Assembly: GCF_032854445.1 (NCBI RefSeq)
Contig: NC_088295.1
Coordinates: forward strand, 81,886,644-81,946,643
From: Liolophura sinensis
Lineage: Eukaryota > Mollusca > Polyplacophora > Chitonida > Chitonidae
Direction: 5' to 3'
Length of the DNA stretch: 60,000 nt
In this document: positions 23,101 to 38,200 of the stretch, one piece after another
Layout of the letters: every line of letters starts with the position of its first letter
Position numbering within the stretch: the stretch's first letter is position 1
Program-made: the position numbers and the translations under genes
The notes under the pieces: model-generated
What the model was told of the DNA's origin: nothing
Database searches by the model: none
Seen by the model: only the letters and a program-made list of their open reading frames with translations

Positions 23101-26100
23101 TCTTAGACTTCTTCATTCAGAATATGTAAAAATAAAGACCTATGAATTTGATCAATGAACCTAGAAATTAGCTCTTTTGCTGGACACTGTCATTAACGGT
23201 TTTTCATCTGACATATACAACAATTTAATGCTTTCTTCCCCTTTTATAAAGATCACGAATATTTTCTACAGTCCATGTTCATATTTTTTATATGCATGTA
23301 CCTGTAATTATAATACTTGTTTTTGGGTTTTTCAAAACAACACTGTACATTTTTATAGTCACATATGAAAAACTTTGATGAAATACATGGGTATTTGTCT
23401 CATAGTCACAATACTTTAGGTTAACCTCTGAATATTGATCCTGACATTAATTTAAAAGAGGTTTTCATTTTTCAGTAAAGTTGAGAATATGTTTGACATT
23501 ATTGGTGCATCAACATTCACAATCTACATGAATGCCTTATGGGGTAAAACCATGTACTGGTACATATCAACCATTAGGCAGCTTGAACTGCCCGAAAACT
23601 ATGCAGACATAGTACAGAGAAACAGGTCTGAAGGGGCCTGGTTAAGCTACAAGCCTTTAGACCTGATGTTCTTGTACTGGTTCCCATACACATGGGACCA
23701 TAAAAAGTGATAGGTTACTTTCAATCTTGCTACAGCCAGTTAACCATGACAGACAAATGACCCTACAGGATGACCCCAAAGTGGATGCTGTGTTGCTATG
23801 ATGGTGCCGGAATTAAAATGCAGCTTGGTCTGGGAGGATCAAAGGACTGGGTGGCTTAGCTCAGATCATTTCTCCTTGGTGTAGAAATCTCAACATGGCC
23901 TTTTCCAAGGGACCTTTGACAAGGATTAATTAGAATGAGAAGAAAACCCAGCACATTTAGGGGCACATGAAGCAGGCTCTCAAGTTCTCCATCTCAATGA
24001 CTCAATTCAACTAGTGCTAATTCTTCTAAAGTTTCATGCACAAGAAATTCATATGCCTAATTAATAATTAAAAAAATTTATGTAATCTATGTCATTTTTT
24101 CAAATTTTTCTACATGGTGTTACAATATATTAATTTAGACACCTATTTTGTTCACTCATATCATCATATAATCGGGGTATGAAAAAGGGCCAAGGTTACA
24201 GAAGATTTATGGCAGTTGGGTCTAGGTGATGCAGAACGGTGACACAAGTGCATGTACATGGCACCCAGGCTAAGTTTGTTGCACCTACCTAACTGTAAGA
24301 GGGTGTCTGGTTCACTATCTCACCTCATCTAACATTTTCCTCATACACACACACACAAAATCAGTTCTGACATGTTAGGCTATCAAGCTAACTTAGAGTC
24401 AAGCTAAGCTGATTTGTGTATATGCAGTATTCTGAAGAAGGCAACCATCCATAACCCAGTGAAAGTAGGCAATAAACCATAGGTTTAATTTGCTTCTTTA
24501 ACATGAAAGCAGCAAGGACTATTGCTGAAGAGCAGAATAACAATTTGAATAATTTGGAATTTGTAGCTAAAGGAAGCATTCATAGATTCTTCAGGAAAAA
24601 AACCCAATGACTCTGATATATCAGTCAGGATGCGCTTGTGAGACCCAAAAAGTCAGCCTTATTATTTAATCCTTTGCTAACATCCCTATGGTACTTTCCA
24701 TGTGTGGAAATGATAGTTTTAATATTATTTTTTGCTAGGTAAAACTTGCACAGGCTTGCTGTGTAGTAATTCTGTACACTTGATTAATATATACATGCTG
24801 ATGTATTTCACAGATGTACACACGACTCACCGTGAAACAATATATGCATGCATTTAACATACACAAACTGGTATAACAACATTATTATATGGAATGTACA
24901 TGCAGGTGATCAGCTGTCCAGGATATCTGCTTGTAATGATCTGGAGAAGGTCAGCGATGTATACATGGACACTGAAGCGCAAACAAAACCGATTTCAGTG
25001 AAAAAAACTTTCAAAATGGTCATACAATAAATGTGTCTTAATCGGTTTGGTCTAATGAAATTAGTGGACTGGATAATTTAAGCTGAAAACAATATATTAG
25101 AACAAGCCACTTTTTTCTAATGTATCATGCTATGCGTACATCATGAAATAAAATAGACGTATACTGCGTAGGCATGGATGATATGTACACGTATACTAGG
25201 TATGTAACAAATTACTGCTATCTTCTCATAGTTGTTGCCGTGGCTGATAACCTGACATCTATGGATTGTGACACCTGCCTAAGGTACACAATTGCTCAGT
25301 GTTCCTGCCAATCTGCTCACTCCTCCACACAATACCTCATCTGTGTAGGTTCCCTGCTTCACCACCAGTACTAAGCCTCACAATGCTCATATCTGTCAGT
25401 TTTCATCATCAGTTTTACTACCACACACAATCTCTTCTGACCCATTCACTCCCTTAGAGTCTGAAAATCCCCACAGATGGAACATGGTGTATTGACTTGA
25501 ATATCAACAACTCAATGTGATGTTAAATGTCAGATTATGTAAAATAACTGATTAAATAAATGATAAACATTCCACTTATGCACTGTGCTAATTTTGTGAC
25601 ACATGCATGACACATAATTTTTCATTAACATTAACACTTTATTATTTATATAAAGGTGAAATGTCAGGATTTCTCACTGGCCAGAGTTAGATATCACTTT
25701 TGTTATTACACACCCCGAGGCCATGACATCACAAACATTCTGCTTTATGACGTTCCGATCCAAGCTTAGTAGAATGACGTCATCATACAAGTCCAGTCAA
25801 CTTTATCATTTCCTACCTCATACCACAGTACATGACGCCAGACAAGGCATCATGTGCAATGTCACGCCATATACAAAAGTCTGTGAAGCCCTACAGCTAA
25901 AAACATTTCTTAGAGGACAAGACAGCACCTGGATAAAACATTTTTCAATCAAAAGCAGGATAATCAAGCTTTCTAAAAAGTATCATACAAATGGCTGATA
26001 TGAGTTGAGACAGACATCTTAAGAATTTTATCCAATCAAACACGTTGCTATCAGATTGCGCAGCCTAAGCTGTGACACAGCCTTTACCCATTCACACCAT

Positions 26101-26975
26101 GAGGTGACATATGATAACACAGAACTACCGTATAAGACATCATTTTGAGATCATTTACCAACACTTTAGTTATGTGTAGCCGAAGGGTCATTTTACATAA
26201 TGTTGTAGGACAGGTATTGTTGTTTACGCACCACGACAGACATAAAATCTGTTGATTTACAAACTCTGCAGTATTCAACAACGGAATCACAAATTATGTC
26301 AGAGAGTAGCATACCGTAGCATAAAATCCAGTGATAGTTGAATGTCTACATCAGCCTCAGTGGTGCTTAGATATATTTCCATGTGTTTCCGAATCGAGCA
26401 TCAATCTAGATGTACAATAATTTTAATATAGTTTTGTAAACATTTAGTAGGAGTCAAAATCCCGAACACAACCCCTCCGGATCCTAGGTCTTGAACCAGG
26501 AATATCCTGGCTGTGCATCTGCAGGCTACTTAGACAGTGTCGCTGGAGTTCCTTGTAAATAATACAGTAAGCCTATACTGTATCAACAGTTCGAGCAGAG
26601 GAAGAAATATTCTTCCAATAGTTGCCATATATCACTCGGATCCTTGGACCACTTGGATCTCCGAAGTCCACAACTTTTCATATGTGATATTTTGATAAGA
26701 CTATTGTACAGAAATACCTTCGATGTTAGAGAGCTAGAGTAAACGTGACGTCATCTCTCTCTGGATAATGGAGATGCTCCGAAGCTGTTCCAAGACGAAG
26801 TTTCACTAAACTTTTATTGGGTTAAAAAAATCTAAAAAATATTTAATGCCGGTTTAAGATACTTTGAATGTTAGCCTTTCTCTGCTCATAAACAATAGTC
26901 AGGTGCTGTCTTCCACTTTAAACTTATTCAAATACACAAAACCACGATATTGTCAAAACATAAATAACAAACAGA

Positions 26976-27125
26976 ATACTGCACAGTGATGGTTGAACAT
27001 CATAAATACTTTTCTCGTGAAAACTCTCTGCGTTTCGTGGGTTATTACTTTGCGTCTTGTGTGTTATCATTTTCACCTGTCCCGAGAAAAATATTTATGA
27101 TATTCAACCTTCACTGTGCAGTATC
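26976..27125 (-). other. Hairpin with 42-bp arms
   Basis: The arm at 26976-27017 (ATACTGCACAGTGATGGTTG and on) is repeated inverted at 27084-27125 with three differences in 42 positions, separated by about 66 bp. In minus-strand RNA two of the three differences become G-U pairs. Could be a small MITE remnant or a structured intronic RNA. Confidence 0.7.
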
Positions 27126-28922
27126 CTCCATTTATTTAACTTATTTGTAAACAGTTTAAATGACAGGTTTTATGAATCCAGAACAGTAATCCAAAAAACT
27201 AAGCTGTATCAGATACCAGTATTTCACAGAAAAACATTTTAGTCACCAAAAGACAACCACAAGTATTTAATTTCAAAGAGGGACACGACTAAATCTATGA
27301 ATGAGAGCATGATAAATCACAAAGTCGTCATCAACCCGGGGCTTTCATTATCTTCTGAGTAAAGGCTAACTTAGAAAAGAAGCCAGCTACCTAAGAATTA
27401 AAACGGAGTACAAAAGGAGATTTGGTTAAAGTAGATGGCAGCTCAAAAGTTTACTCAAGTAGCAGACTGCAAACAGCTAGTTTGCTAGCCATCTTCTAAT
27501 AAACTACCTGTTAACCAGTGGACCATGGCTATAAATGGCAAGCAACAAAACCCTGAACTTCATTCTATTGCTTGTAGTGCTTTTTGAGCAAGTATTTAAC
27601 TTATGATTCTGCTTGTAAGCTACTAATCTTAATTAACTACTTGTAGATAAATTTTGTCAGTTTCAATTTTGAGGTGGACTTTCTCTAGGACAGTGTACAC
27701 AAATTAACTGGTTAAGTGTCACATTTCCTTTTAGGTCTCGCAATTAGTCTTGCTGATGATAAGTGACCATAGACAAACAGCTGGTCCATGTGAGGTGGAT
27801 CTTGACGACTGGTCATCCAGCCCAGAGGTCAATCCACAAACCAGAAAAGTCCATTCATGGGGACACAGCTGACAGGCATGTAGAAGACTTTTGTGATAGC
27901 AGATCAGCTAATTAGATAGGGCAAACTGTTCTCTGGTGAGTTTCCCTGCTGGGTGTCTTCATACCTGTTCGAATAAGGAAAACTAACAAGATACAGATCA
28001 GTACCCAGACACAATATCACACCTTTAATCAGGCCGTAGGCCTACCTGAGCTGACTGTTCTGTTGTATGTTGTGTCCTCCCTCATTACACAACACCCAGA
28101 CAACAATTGCTCTACACAGACTATTACACAAATCCTCTGCTACCTGCATCTTAATGGGTAGACCATTACATACTATACAATGTATAACAGCACAAACCAG
28201 TAGTATTACAAGAGGACATATGGGTAGTCCATTCAGTTCACAGTGATCCCCCCTCCCAAGGAAATGTTGGGTTTCTCCTATTAAATACTCCATGGATGCA
28301 AACAATAAAACATATTACACAATCATTAAAACACTGCAAATATTCTAAAAAATATATAACTAAAAGATAAATAACTTTGTGGCAAAGGCTGTAATTGAAT
28401 TTAATTTGAATTACATGTGCGCTAAATCAGAGCTTAATATGGGCAGTACTTTTTCATCCCATCCTTAACATTTACCCCAACATCTACCTTGTGTTATTGT
28501 GCTCTACATGTGTGCAAAACCTGAGCTCTATAGAAACAGTACTGTTTGAGATACCACTCTTAACATTTTACACTGATTCCAATACACAAGATGCTCAGTC
28601 GTGAAATGTTGTAATTTATGGTATGAAAAGAGTGTCATACAGAAAAAAGAAATGACTTATATTGTATGTCAAAATGGAATGTAAATTAAAATGTAAAAAA
28701 AGAAATTCATCAAAAGCACTCTGATTTGCAATTTCAAATTTGCTAACACAAGACTGTTTTCAATATGAAGAAAAGTGGTACATAAAAAATAAATATATGC
28801 ACACATTTAACACACAAGTATTTCGATAACTTCTTTTTTCTTAGCTGTTGTGAAAACCATTGTATTTATGTCATGGCAGTATCGTTTCTAGGGAAAAATA
28901 CTGATACACATGCAAAACAACA

Positions 28923-28950
28923 CCCCCCCCCCCCCCCCAAAAAAAAAAAA
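28923..28950. repeat. C16A12 homopolymer pair
   Basis: Sixteen Cs directly followed by twelve As. A mutable simple-sequence tract. Confidence 0.9.
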
Positions 28951-31900
28951 CAGATCCAAAGGAGTCATGAAAAGACAGGTCAATCTGTTTACAATACATA
29001 TATAAACTTTCAAAGATAACTACAGTCACACCATTTTATCTATATAAAATTAGTACTCTGTTCGTATAATGTTAAAATTAACCAACAGCAATCTGATGAA
29101 CAAAATGATATTTTCATCAATATTCATCCATAATAATCTGACTTCATACTATGACAATGAACAAAACCGGTATGAAGACATTGACGGTTAAGTAGTGATA
29201 ACCAGCTACTATACTCTGTATGCTCTCCAGTACTGACATCTGGAGATCATAGAGTTGACCCAGTGCTTCAGTAGCTGATAAGGACCAGTACATTCCCAAC
29301 TCTCACAGGTTGAAATATCAGAGTGATCGCTCCCTGATTTTGGCAGCATTAAAACTCAAAGAGGTCTAAGCAGATTATAAGTGAATACACACTATCTGGC
29401 CACATATCTGCTCTTGATGGCAGGGTTTAATAACACTACCCTCATGCCTGCCTCTACAGCTTAGTGCTGTGTTGATTTTACCCAACAATATCAACAGTGT
29501 GAAGTGTCAGGGAGACAGCCTTAGTAAGATAACAGGGAATAACAGCCCTGTCAGTTTTGGAGATATATTATATCTGGGCTAGACAGCCTGTTCAGGAGTT
29601 GTGGTTTCTGGTAAAGGTCCTATGAAAACTTCAGGACTCTTTACCTTAAAAGGAAAGAAAACACTTATATAAAGTGTATATGAGATGAAAGCCCATTAAA
29701 AACTGTACACAAAAATAGTTGGATTTAATTATATACAAGGTAATGACATTGATATTCACTCATCTGTTCTTGTTCTTCCTACACTGGTATACATTTTCTG
29801 TCTTTTCAGCTCTTTACAGTAGTATGTTTATACACAGTAGGTTGATTCATGCTAGCTTTTGTTGCCATCAGCTAACCCCTAGTGTCTGGGCTATATAAAC
29901 CTAACAGGAATACCTGCAGTGGCTGTCCTTTACACAGCTTCAGCTAAGTGTTAATCTAAACACAGAGCACTCACCTTGTTTGATCCTGTAACAAGTTAAA
30001 TACTGTGCTACACGTGTGTACAGCTCCATGGAATGTCCCTACCTCGCCCCCTCCTCCTGTACTCCACAGAGAGGGTACTAGCTACTGATGACCCAATGCA
30101 TCCAACCACAGCTAGGGTGAGTTCACACTTTACATACACATACCTGGCAAACAGTCAACAAAGCTGAACTTAAATCCCACTGTTCATTTTCACAGGATTT
30201 ATACACGCATTCCAGCTACAGGTATATGGTCAGCATCAGTTAATCCACATGGCTTTCACTGTATCCACCGGACACTGCCCAGCAGAGAGGGTGGTTGTGG
30301 GCTGATAGGGCGCATGGGGCAGTCAGTTCCTGCTGTGACAATACCCTGAGGACAGAGTCTAAAACACCTTCAGTGGGAACCCTCTTAATGGTCAGACCCG
30401 GCCCTGATCACACTGCTCAATGAGGGGATTCTGCTGGACAACTTCAAACACAATAGCCCCTGCCTGACAGGAAATAGCTCCCGCCTTGTGGAACTTTTCA
30501 ACATCTAGTTTACCATATCAATTGGATCCAATTAGCTTAGTCCTGACAAAGCTATTCAAAGGTTCGCCACTCAAAAACTCTTATGTTTGCAAAGCAGCAC
30601 AACATCAGGTATCCCTTCCAGCCGGCCCGAGTGTGTTCCTACACCAGCCAATCCGTGTTCCTACAAGTGATAGGCCCTTGACACAGATAATGTATCTGAA
30701 TAGGGGTTTTCTAGATGTGGTGGCCATGAAAAGGCAGCAGATGAGAGGTCAGGGGCCAGTGTTCACTCACACAATCACTGGAGTATGAAGGCATCCAGTC
30801 ACATAGCTCAGCCTACTACACTCCCTTTGACAGACAGCTTCAACAACAGTTCGCACACCCATTATACATGCTCTACAGAATGACATGGCAATTAAATGGC
30901 CATGTAACATGGCTTTGTACATGCTATACCACTGACTTTACAAGTGTATACTCCTTGCACATTTGCCTTAGCTCACTGTTAACGCAGTTACAGCATTAAC
31001 TTCTTGAAGTGCTATATTCTTAAAGTTAAATAATTATGAACATACATCTCTAAGGTATTATTTTCTTCTAAAACATACATATCCGTTTGTTCTCGGCCTA
31101 TTCAATTATAACCCAGAACTTTTTTGCACCATTCAGTGTTTCTCATTGTTATGTATGTACATGTACCTGTAGCTGTACTTCCTTCCAACATAAACAAAAA
31201 CAAACACTGCCTGTGCAATTTACTTTTTTCAGAAAAAAAAACCCATTTTGAATGAGTATTTTGACTGTATACCTTTAAATAATGTGCCCATGGTAATATC
31301 TGATAATGTTTCCACTTCATTTAGCCCTGAACTCCTATTCAGGCCACAGATTCAGATCTCACTTATTAATTTGAGAACATCGCCTCAAGTAGATGTATCA
31401 CAGATTCATCATCGTTTAGCCTTAATGATGAGTGGAGATAGCTCACAGTGAAGGTACATGTTCTTCAGGTGTTCATACCGCTTCAATTAAACAGCCGCCT
31501 AATCCCAATTAATATTTATCTCAGGTGTGCATTTAATTACTCCTTGCTTGCCCACAAGGTGTGATGAGTGCAGGCACTTCACCTGTGCTAAGCTTGGTAT
31601 AGTTCTGACAGCACAGCTATTACAATCTGCCACAGGTAGCAGACTATTCCCAGGCTTTACCTGTCCTAATGGGCAGGGATAGCCCCTTAGGCAATGCAGA
31701 TGTCTGATCAAGGTTAGACTGAAAATCATCAAACCTCATTCGACCAATAGATATTAGCTGCTAGCACATGTCTTCTTATCAGTAAGCCAAGTCTCAGAGA
31801 CTCATCAAAAATACCTAATCTGAAAATTTGAATTTTCACATGGAGAGTCTGTTACTTAACTGGCCAAACTGTACCTGCAGTAATAAATTAGCAACACCAG

Positions 31901-32251
31901 AGAGATAGAGTGGCTTGATAGCTATTCATGAGGTTCCCCAAAGGAAACAAACACGTTGACTAATTCAAGAAGCAGATGTGTATAATACAGTAAAATTGTA
32001 ATTTGGTTCTTTTTTTTTTATCAAATAAGTTGTCATTATCATGAAATACTTGCATCCAAAAATATGTCCAGATAATTTACCCTATATAAATGCTATGCTT
32101 AAAAAAAATACTTTTGTTTTTTTTAAAATTTTAATTTGCATCAGAGCTTAGAAATTTACCCTTACAGTTCTGTCTGTGTATATGTATTACAAGCATTTGC
32201 AGCATAGAACTTTCATATCCTGGGCATCAGTGCACTTGGACTATCAATAAG

Positions 32252-32265
32252 ATATATATATATAT
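32252..32265. repeat. (TA)n microsatellite
   Basis: Short uninterrupted AT dinucleotide run. Confidence 0.8.
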
Positions 32266-35200
32266 GGAAAGCACACACCTATGTCTGATGCTGATTATAT
32301 GGAGAAATCACACACACAATTGACTGTTAAGGTCAATTCCTTGTATACTGTGGTTAATCATATACTGACAGTGTACAATTAAGGACATGTTCTTTATAAC
32401 ACATAGAAACAAGGCATATCTGTATAATTATAATGACTGAAACACTTGGCTTGGTTATTGTGAACATTCCGCATAAATTTTTCACATACCGCCTTGTAAG
32501 CTACATCAGCCAAGTCTCTACTGAATGTACTGTTGGTTACAGGTTTACAAACACCTTGTGGATCAGTATCATAGAGTAGGTAATAAAAGCAGTAGTGTAC
32601 ATGTAGCTCTAGTTGGTTAATAAGCAACACCTGGTGGCCAGTGTGACTTTCCAGCTCCACCTGGAAACATCCTACCTAAGAAACAAATTAGCTGCAGAAT
32701 GCTCTTGTCACCGATATTACAATATTAGCTGGGTCTGTGCCTGGACAGGAGCAAGGAGACTTGATCCAGGGACTGTGAGCATGCATATAGATGAGGCTGG
32801 GGACAGGTCTGTACAAACAGGCTAGTTGTTTGCCAGAGAGAGTGGCACAACATCTGATACCAGCCGGGCAGAGGTTAGGGTATCAGTTGTCACCCCTCCA
32901 CCCACACATTCTTCCAGGGGGATAGGCCTTCTGCCCTACAGGAGCATCCATCTCCCTACACTCGTCCAAACTAGAACCACTCTCAACAAGCACCTGTTAG
33001 TAACTGTCATGACCAGGACTAATGATATCAGATCTCAAAACAGCAGCCCATGATTTGTTCACTTGTCAGTGGTTAAGGACAGTAGGTGGTCAGATTTAAG
33101 GAGGATTATACAGGTAACTAATCACAGGAAGTGTAGCGCTACTCCCCCCCCTCCCAAGAAAAAAAGCATTGGTAGTACCCACACTTTACAATTCCACTGG
33201 TTGATGGCAGATATAGATAGTGACTTTGCAACTCACCTATTCAGAAATTCAAAATCAGTTAGGATTAAGCTACAGGAGTCAAGCCCATTATGACCCAGGG
33301 ATCATTCATACAAGAAGCAATTTCATATATATCGGTAAAGCTAGCACACATCAGTCTAAAGGAAAAAATTGTACAGATGTGATTTTGGCATTGAATATTC
33401 TGTGCTGATAGTAAGAACATATTGTACATAAAGGTTCTACATAGACTGACCAACTGTGCCAGAACAATGTTTGGAGGGATGACAATGTTCACGGCCAATC
33501 CGCGACACAATGTCATTCCTCGTGCTTACTGTTGCACTGTACCCTGTCTCGGTACATTTCCAAGAAATCCAGTCTTCTTTTCCGATTTACTAAGTATTTG
33601 TAGCCGTTCTTCACTAACAGATGCCCGCCCCTCTCTGATGGGTTAAAACGGACTGCATAACTGCCTGTGCCATGATTTGACCATACATTTTTTATCTTCA
33701 TTTACATACATGCTCTTAGGTTTTGTGAGCATAAATCAACAAAGTGAACTATAGATATACCGGCGATAGATGGTGGTGGTGGTTAATCCCTTACTTATTC
33801 CCTAGGTAGGCGAGTTATGAATAGGCAAGTTAAAAAAGCAGGCGAACTGCGAATGAACCATATAGATATATAAAGGTTACTGATGGTGAAGAATGGAAAC
33901 ACTACATAGGAAGCACAGATTAACTGTTACAGAAATGTCCTTAAGGTCAAATTTCTGAATGCACTTTATCCCTAGCCCTAGTTAGTAACTGTCCTAACTC
34001 CCATGTTTCAAGTAATATTATTACTCCTGGCATTAACAAACACTGAACAGTTTTATCATTAATAAACATAACTACTGTAGGACCGCAGCCATTTTCTACA
34101 CATTTTCTAATACAATACTTAATTTTATTATGCAGTCTCACGTAACATAGTCATCTTTGACCTGTCAAACTTAAAGTTCACAAACAAATCTCATGTCCAT
34201 ATTTAGATGAATTGAGAACTAAACCAAATGCCATTTCCTTGAGGGTTCTAAGAAGACGAAATACAGGTACATAAAATCATGAACTAATAATACCGTGACA
34301 CCATTAGCACTGAACGAAACAAGGGGTTCAGTTCAGCAACGGTCAAGTAAATCTCACAGGTTACCTGCCCAAAAGAAGGAATAGTCATGCCACTGCAAGC
34401 CATCAAACAGCGAAGAGAGGAATGTTAATATTCAGTGGCACAAAGAAAACATTTTCTTTCCATACACACTTTAGGACTTTTGTTCTCAGAAAGGCTTTGA
34501 TCTTGACTCACAATTCTAGTCAATGAAGTATGAAGACTGACAGTAATGTGGTTGAAATGATGACTTAAGATTCAAATTCAAAGAATTTTAACAAAAACCT
34601 TATGTTCAAAATTCAATTATATTAACTGAGGACATTCTTCTATAACAAGAACTTTCAAGTAAATATATTTAAGGCCAGGTGCCATAAATTTCAAGTCTGT
34701 AAAGGCTGAGTAGCCTGGGCTAGCGTCTGGTGGCCCTCACTCTCTCAGCTCTCACTTGCAGCTCTCACCTGAGATCTACCTGGGTTCTTCTCCCACACAA
34801 TATCTATACTGGATAATGTTACACCTTTTCTCCTCAGGGATAAAGTTCTATTCAGCAGGAAATGTTCTCACTTTATTAAACCTGGTAAGGCAAGGTGCTG
34901 ACAACAAAGCAGAGCATACCTGGGTAAAAAGCTAGCAATTCACACACTCGGAAATAGACCTTACACTGTTAGTAGGCCTACCTTTAAATGAGAAGTGGCT
35001 AATCTCCCCTTGCTATGAAGACATTACGGGCCTTTTTCCACATCAACATAATTAATTGTAAGAGGTTGTTTTCAAGTGACTAATGAAAAGTTAATGAAAC
35101 AAGCTGAAGTATAAGAAGAATATCAAGATCAGATTCTAGCACACAATGAGAGTACTCTCTTAGTAGTCCACTGCAGAGAATATAACTGTCTACATTTCTA

Positions 35201-38200
35201 CCTCAAGTTCTAATGCATCTGGTTAAAAAAGCTCAAATGAGTCATTGTGTCAGTCTAAAGTGATTTAAAGCCCATTAATCATGTGAGCCAAATCTTGAAG
35301 AACACCACATCCAGGTCTGATTAATCATGTCGTAACAACACACATTAATACTCGCTTCCTCCATCTGGATCTTCACTCATAAGTACGGCAGGTGGACAGC
35401 TAAATGTTATCGGAACAGCTTATTAACTCAGGTCACGGTATGTCTCACACAAAAAATTTTGAAACCTGCAGAACAAAAATATAATTCTTATGTAGAGCAT
35501 TTCACAGTGGACAGCACAGAGCAGATCACTGACGTGAGGATCCGCACGAGCAGCTATCAGTTCAAGGCAAAAAAGAAAAAAAAAAACTGGCCTGGCAACT
35601 CAGTTTACTATAAATAACCAGCTATCCTATTATTTCTCTCTGGTACATCTTTGTTGGGCACATTTACTGCCCTCCATGCATCCATCACTATGTGTATACA
35701 GGTACACTGAAACACAGATCCATGTACACCTGGTCATTACACATCCACACAGGTAGAGCTGTATCATATTTGTGACATTTTTACCATAGCAACAAATTTC
35801 ACCTCCATGTATGCCAGTTGAGTCTAATTAAGACAAAAAGTGAGTTAAGAATAAAACTTGCCTTTCGTAACATTAGAGCTCTGATGCTATCCCACTGAAT
35901 AAGATGCACTTCTAGGGCTCAGTGTAAATGTAGGTACATTATCACAGTCCACCTTAAAAATAACCTTCTGACTTAATAATAGCAGTTTTAATTTCCTTGT
36001 ACGAACAGCCTAGCTTGCAAGTAAGAGAGCTGTGAAGAAGTTGTGTGTTACCCCCAGGCTCAACACCTGTAATGTTACCCCCAGACAAGCATAATTACCT
36101 CTTAACCTCAGTGTTAAAATGATAACATCTTTTAGGCCAAACGACAGGAGCATCTTTTCATTACAAACAACTCAGACGGTTGCTTATGAATGAAGACAGG
36201 TATAAATATACATTGCTTGCCAACAAGCCATTAGTCCTTTGTATGGCATTCACCTATCATATGGTAATCTGACTCAGTAGAGGTAAGAAATTCCATTAGT
36301 GATGACAGTAGAAAAGGTAAGAATTGTGACACTGAAGACAAATGTCATCACATGGATCACCAGACTAATTAACTCCAAAAGTAACAGTTTGCAAAACTTC
36401 ATATGGATTCAGTGCATCATTCTAATTATTGCCTGGAGTAACAAACATGTGAGAAAATCTAATTAATAATACAAATTTAAAAAAAAAAAAAAAGAATAAC
36501 AAATGAAATTTTAATTTTATGCCTTTTCTCTTCCTTCTTATCTGAAACAGTATTTAGGCTGATTGACAAAGACAACACTTGTACTGAGGGAATATAATCA
36601 AAATGTAACTTAAAGCTATCTGCTGGCACAATACCTGTACATTGTGCAATTCTTTTCCTGGAAATGGACTCTGATGAAGCCTAATTACATGTACCAACTT
36701 ATCAGCCAATAGCGATGGCAACAACCTTACACAAGTATAGGTGGTTTACAGTGACAGCCATCTGTGATGTAAGATTGGGTATTGCCCACTGGGTGTCTAT
36801 TTTTAGAGGTGTCACAAGCTTGGTAGAGGCCATTGGCTAGTAAGGGCATACAATGGGCAATATGGGAATACAACCTCAAAGATGGCTGCCCACTGCAAAC
36901 CATCTGTACAACATGGACAGCGTAGAAAGTATTGCTAAACATGGTGCAGAGCAGTAACCTCCACATATTACTCTTCCTTTTTTAGAATATCATGCTACCT
37001 TGTCCAGTACTGTTTGCTCTAATATGTATTTTATAAGAGCAAAGTGCTAAAATCTGAGCCTGGAGTAAGGCATATGTTCTTGTATAAGACACTACTATCA
37101 TCTTACATAAACAGCACTTGAGGCGCCATTTTTTGCATGACTATTGTTTGACAATTAAGAAATAACACACAAATAACGAATATTTCAAAGGCAGTCATAA
37201 TATTACAACACATGATTACATGTATATGTATACATACAATTGTAAAGCAAAATATTCCACTATAACCATTACTTTTCCTTACAAACAAAAGAAGACATAT
37301 CCATTACACAAAAGGCCGACTACTTTACTTTGCATTGACATGCACATTAATCCAAGATGGCATATATCAACACCTGGATGACTTTCTGCAATTATTAGCA
37401 TTATTAAATATGACAATGCAAGAAAAAATGTAATTTAACTTAATTTGCATGTCTGAAGCCAGTGGGCACATCTCTGTGCAAGCAAGTAAAGTTGAGACCA
37501 CACTGAGGCAGAATCTATGGGGCAGACGTGTACTATATGTGTACATCAGTATTCAATGTGATGCCATCAGATAACTATGTCAAGCAAATTAGTTTAAATG
37601 ATTTTTGTAGATCTGTCATGTGCTGTTAATCTGATGTGATCAACAAAAGACAAGACAGAAGATTAAGATTCATGCAAAATGTAGCCGTTAATCTATAATT
37701 CCATCCACAATAATGACAACAAAATGGAAATAACTATATATATATATGATGTACAGGAACAATGCTTGCATACAAAATTAAGATTATTTTAACTAACAAT
37801 CAAAGTCATCTACGTCTGTTAAAACAACTAATTGAGTTATCTACCAGATTCAAATAAATGAAGTGATTAATGGAATTTCATTAGTTCTGTCTGCGTAGAT
37901 ATGTCCAGAGATGAAACCTAATCTGGCATACCTACATGGTACTCAATTTACATTTCATATTTGCAAGATTAGGATTCAATCCAGACTGTCAAAAAAAAAC
38001 AAAAAAAAACAAAGAAGAAGAAAACTGTTCAATGCACTCAAAACCCCTTGGCCTTAAGGACAAGTAATAAACAGATACAGCTTTAAAACAGGTACTTGTA
38101 TATCTTGTTTAAGTGCATTTAGAAGATGGAAATATTAATAACTTTTTGGTTTATTTCATTTTAAAGTTTTGGTCTGGATTCTCATTAATCAATTGTCCAC

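Noticed and set aside
26480-26510. Minus-strand GGTTCAAGACC resembling a tRNA B box
   Set aside because: No matching A box, acceptor stem or clover-leaf could be traced around it.
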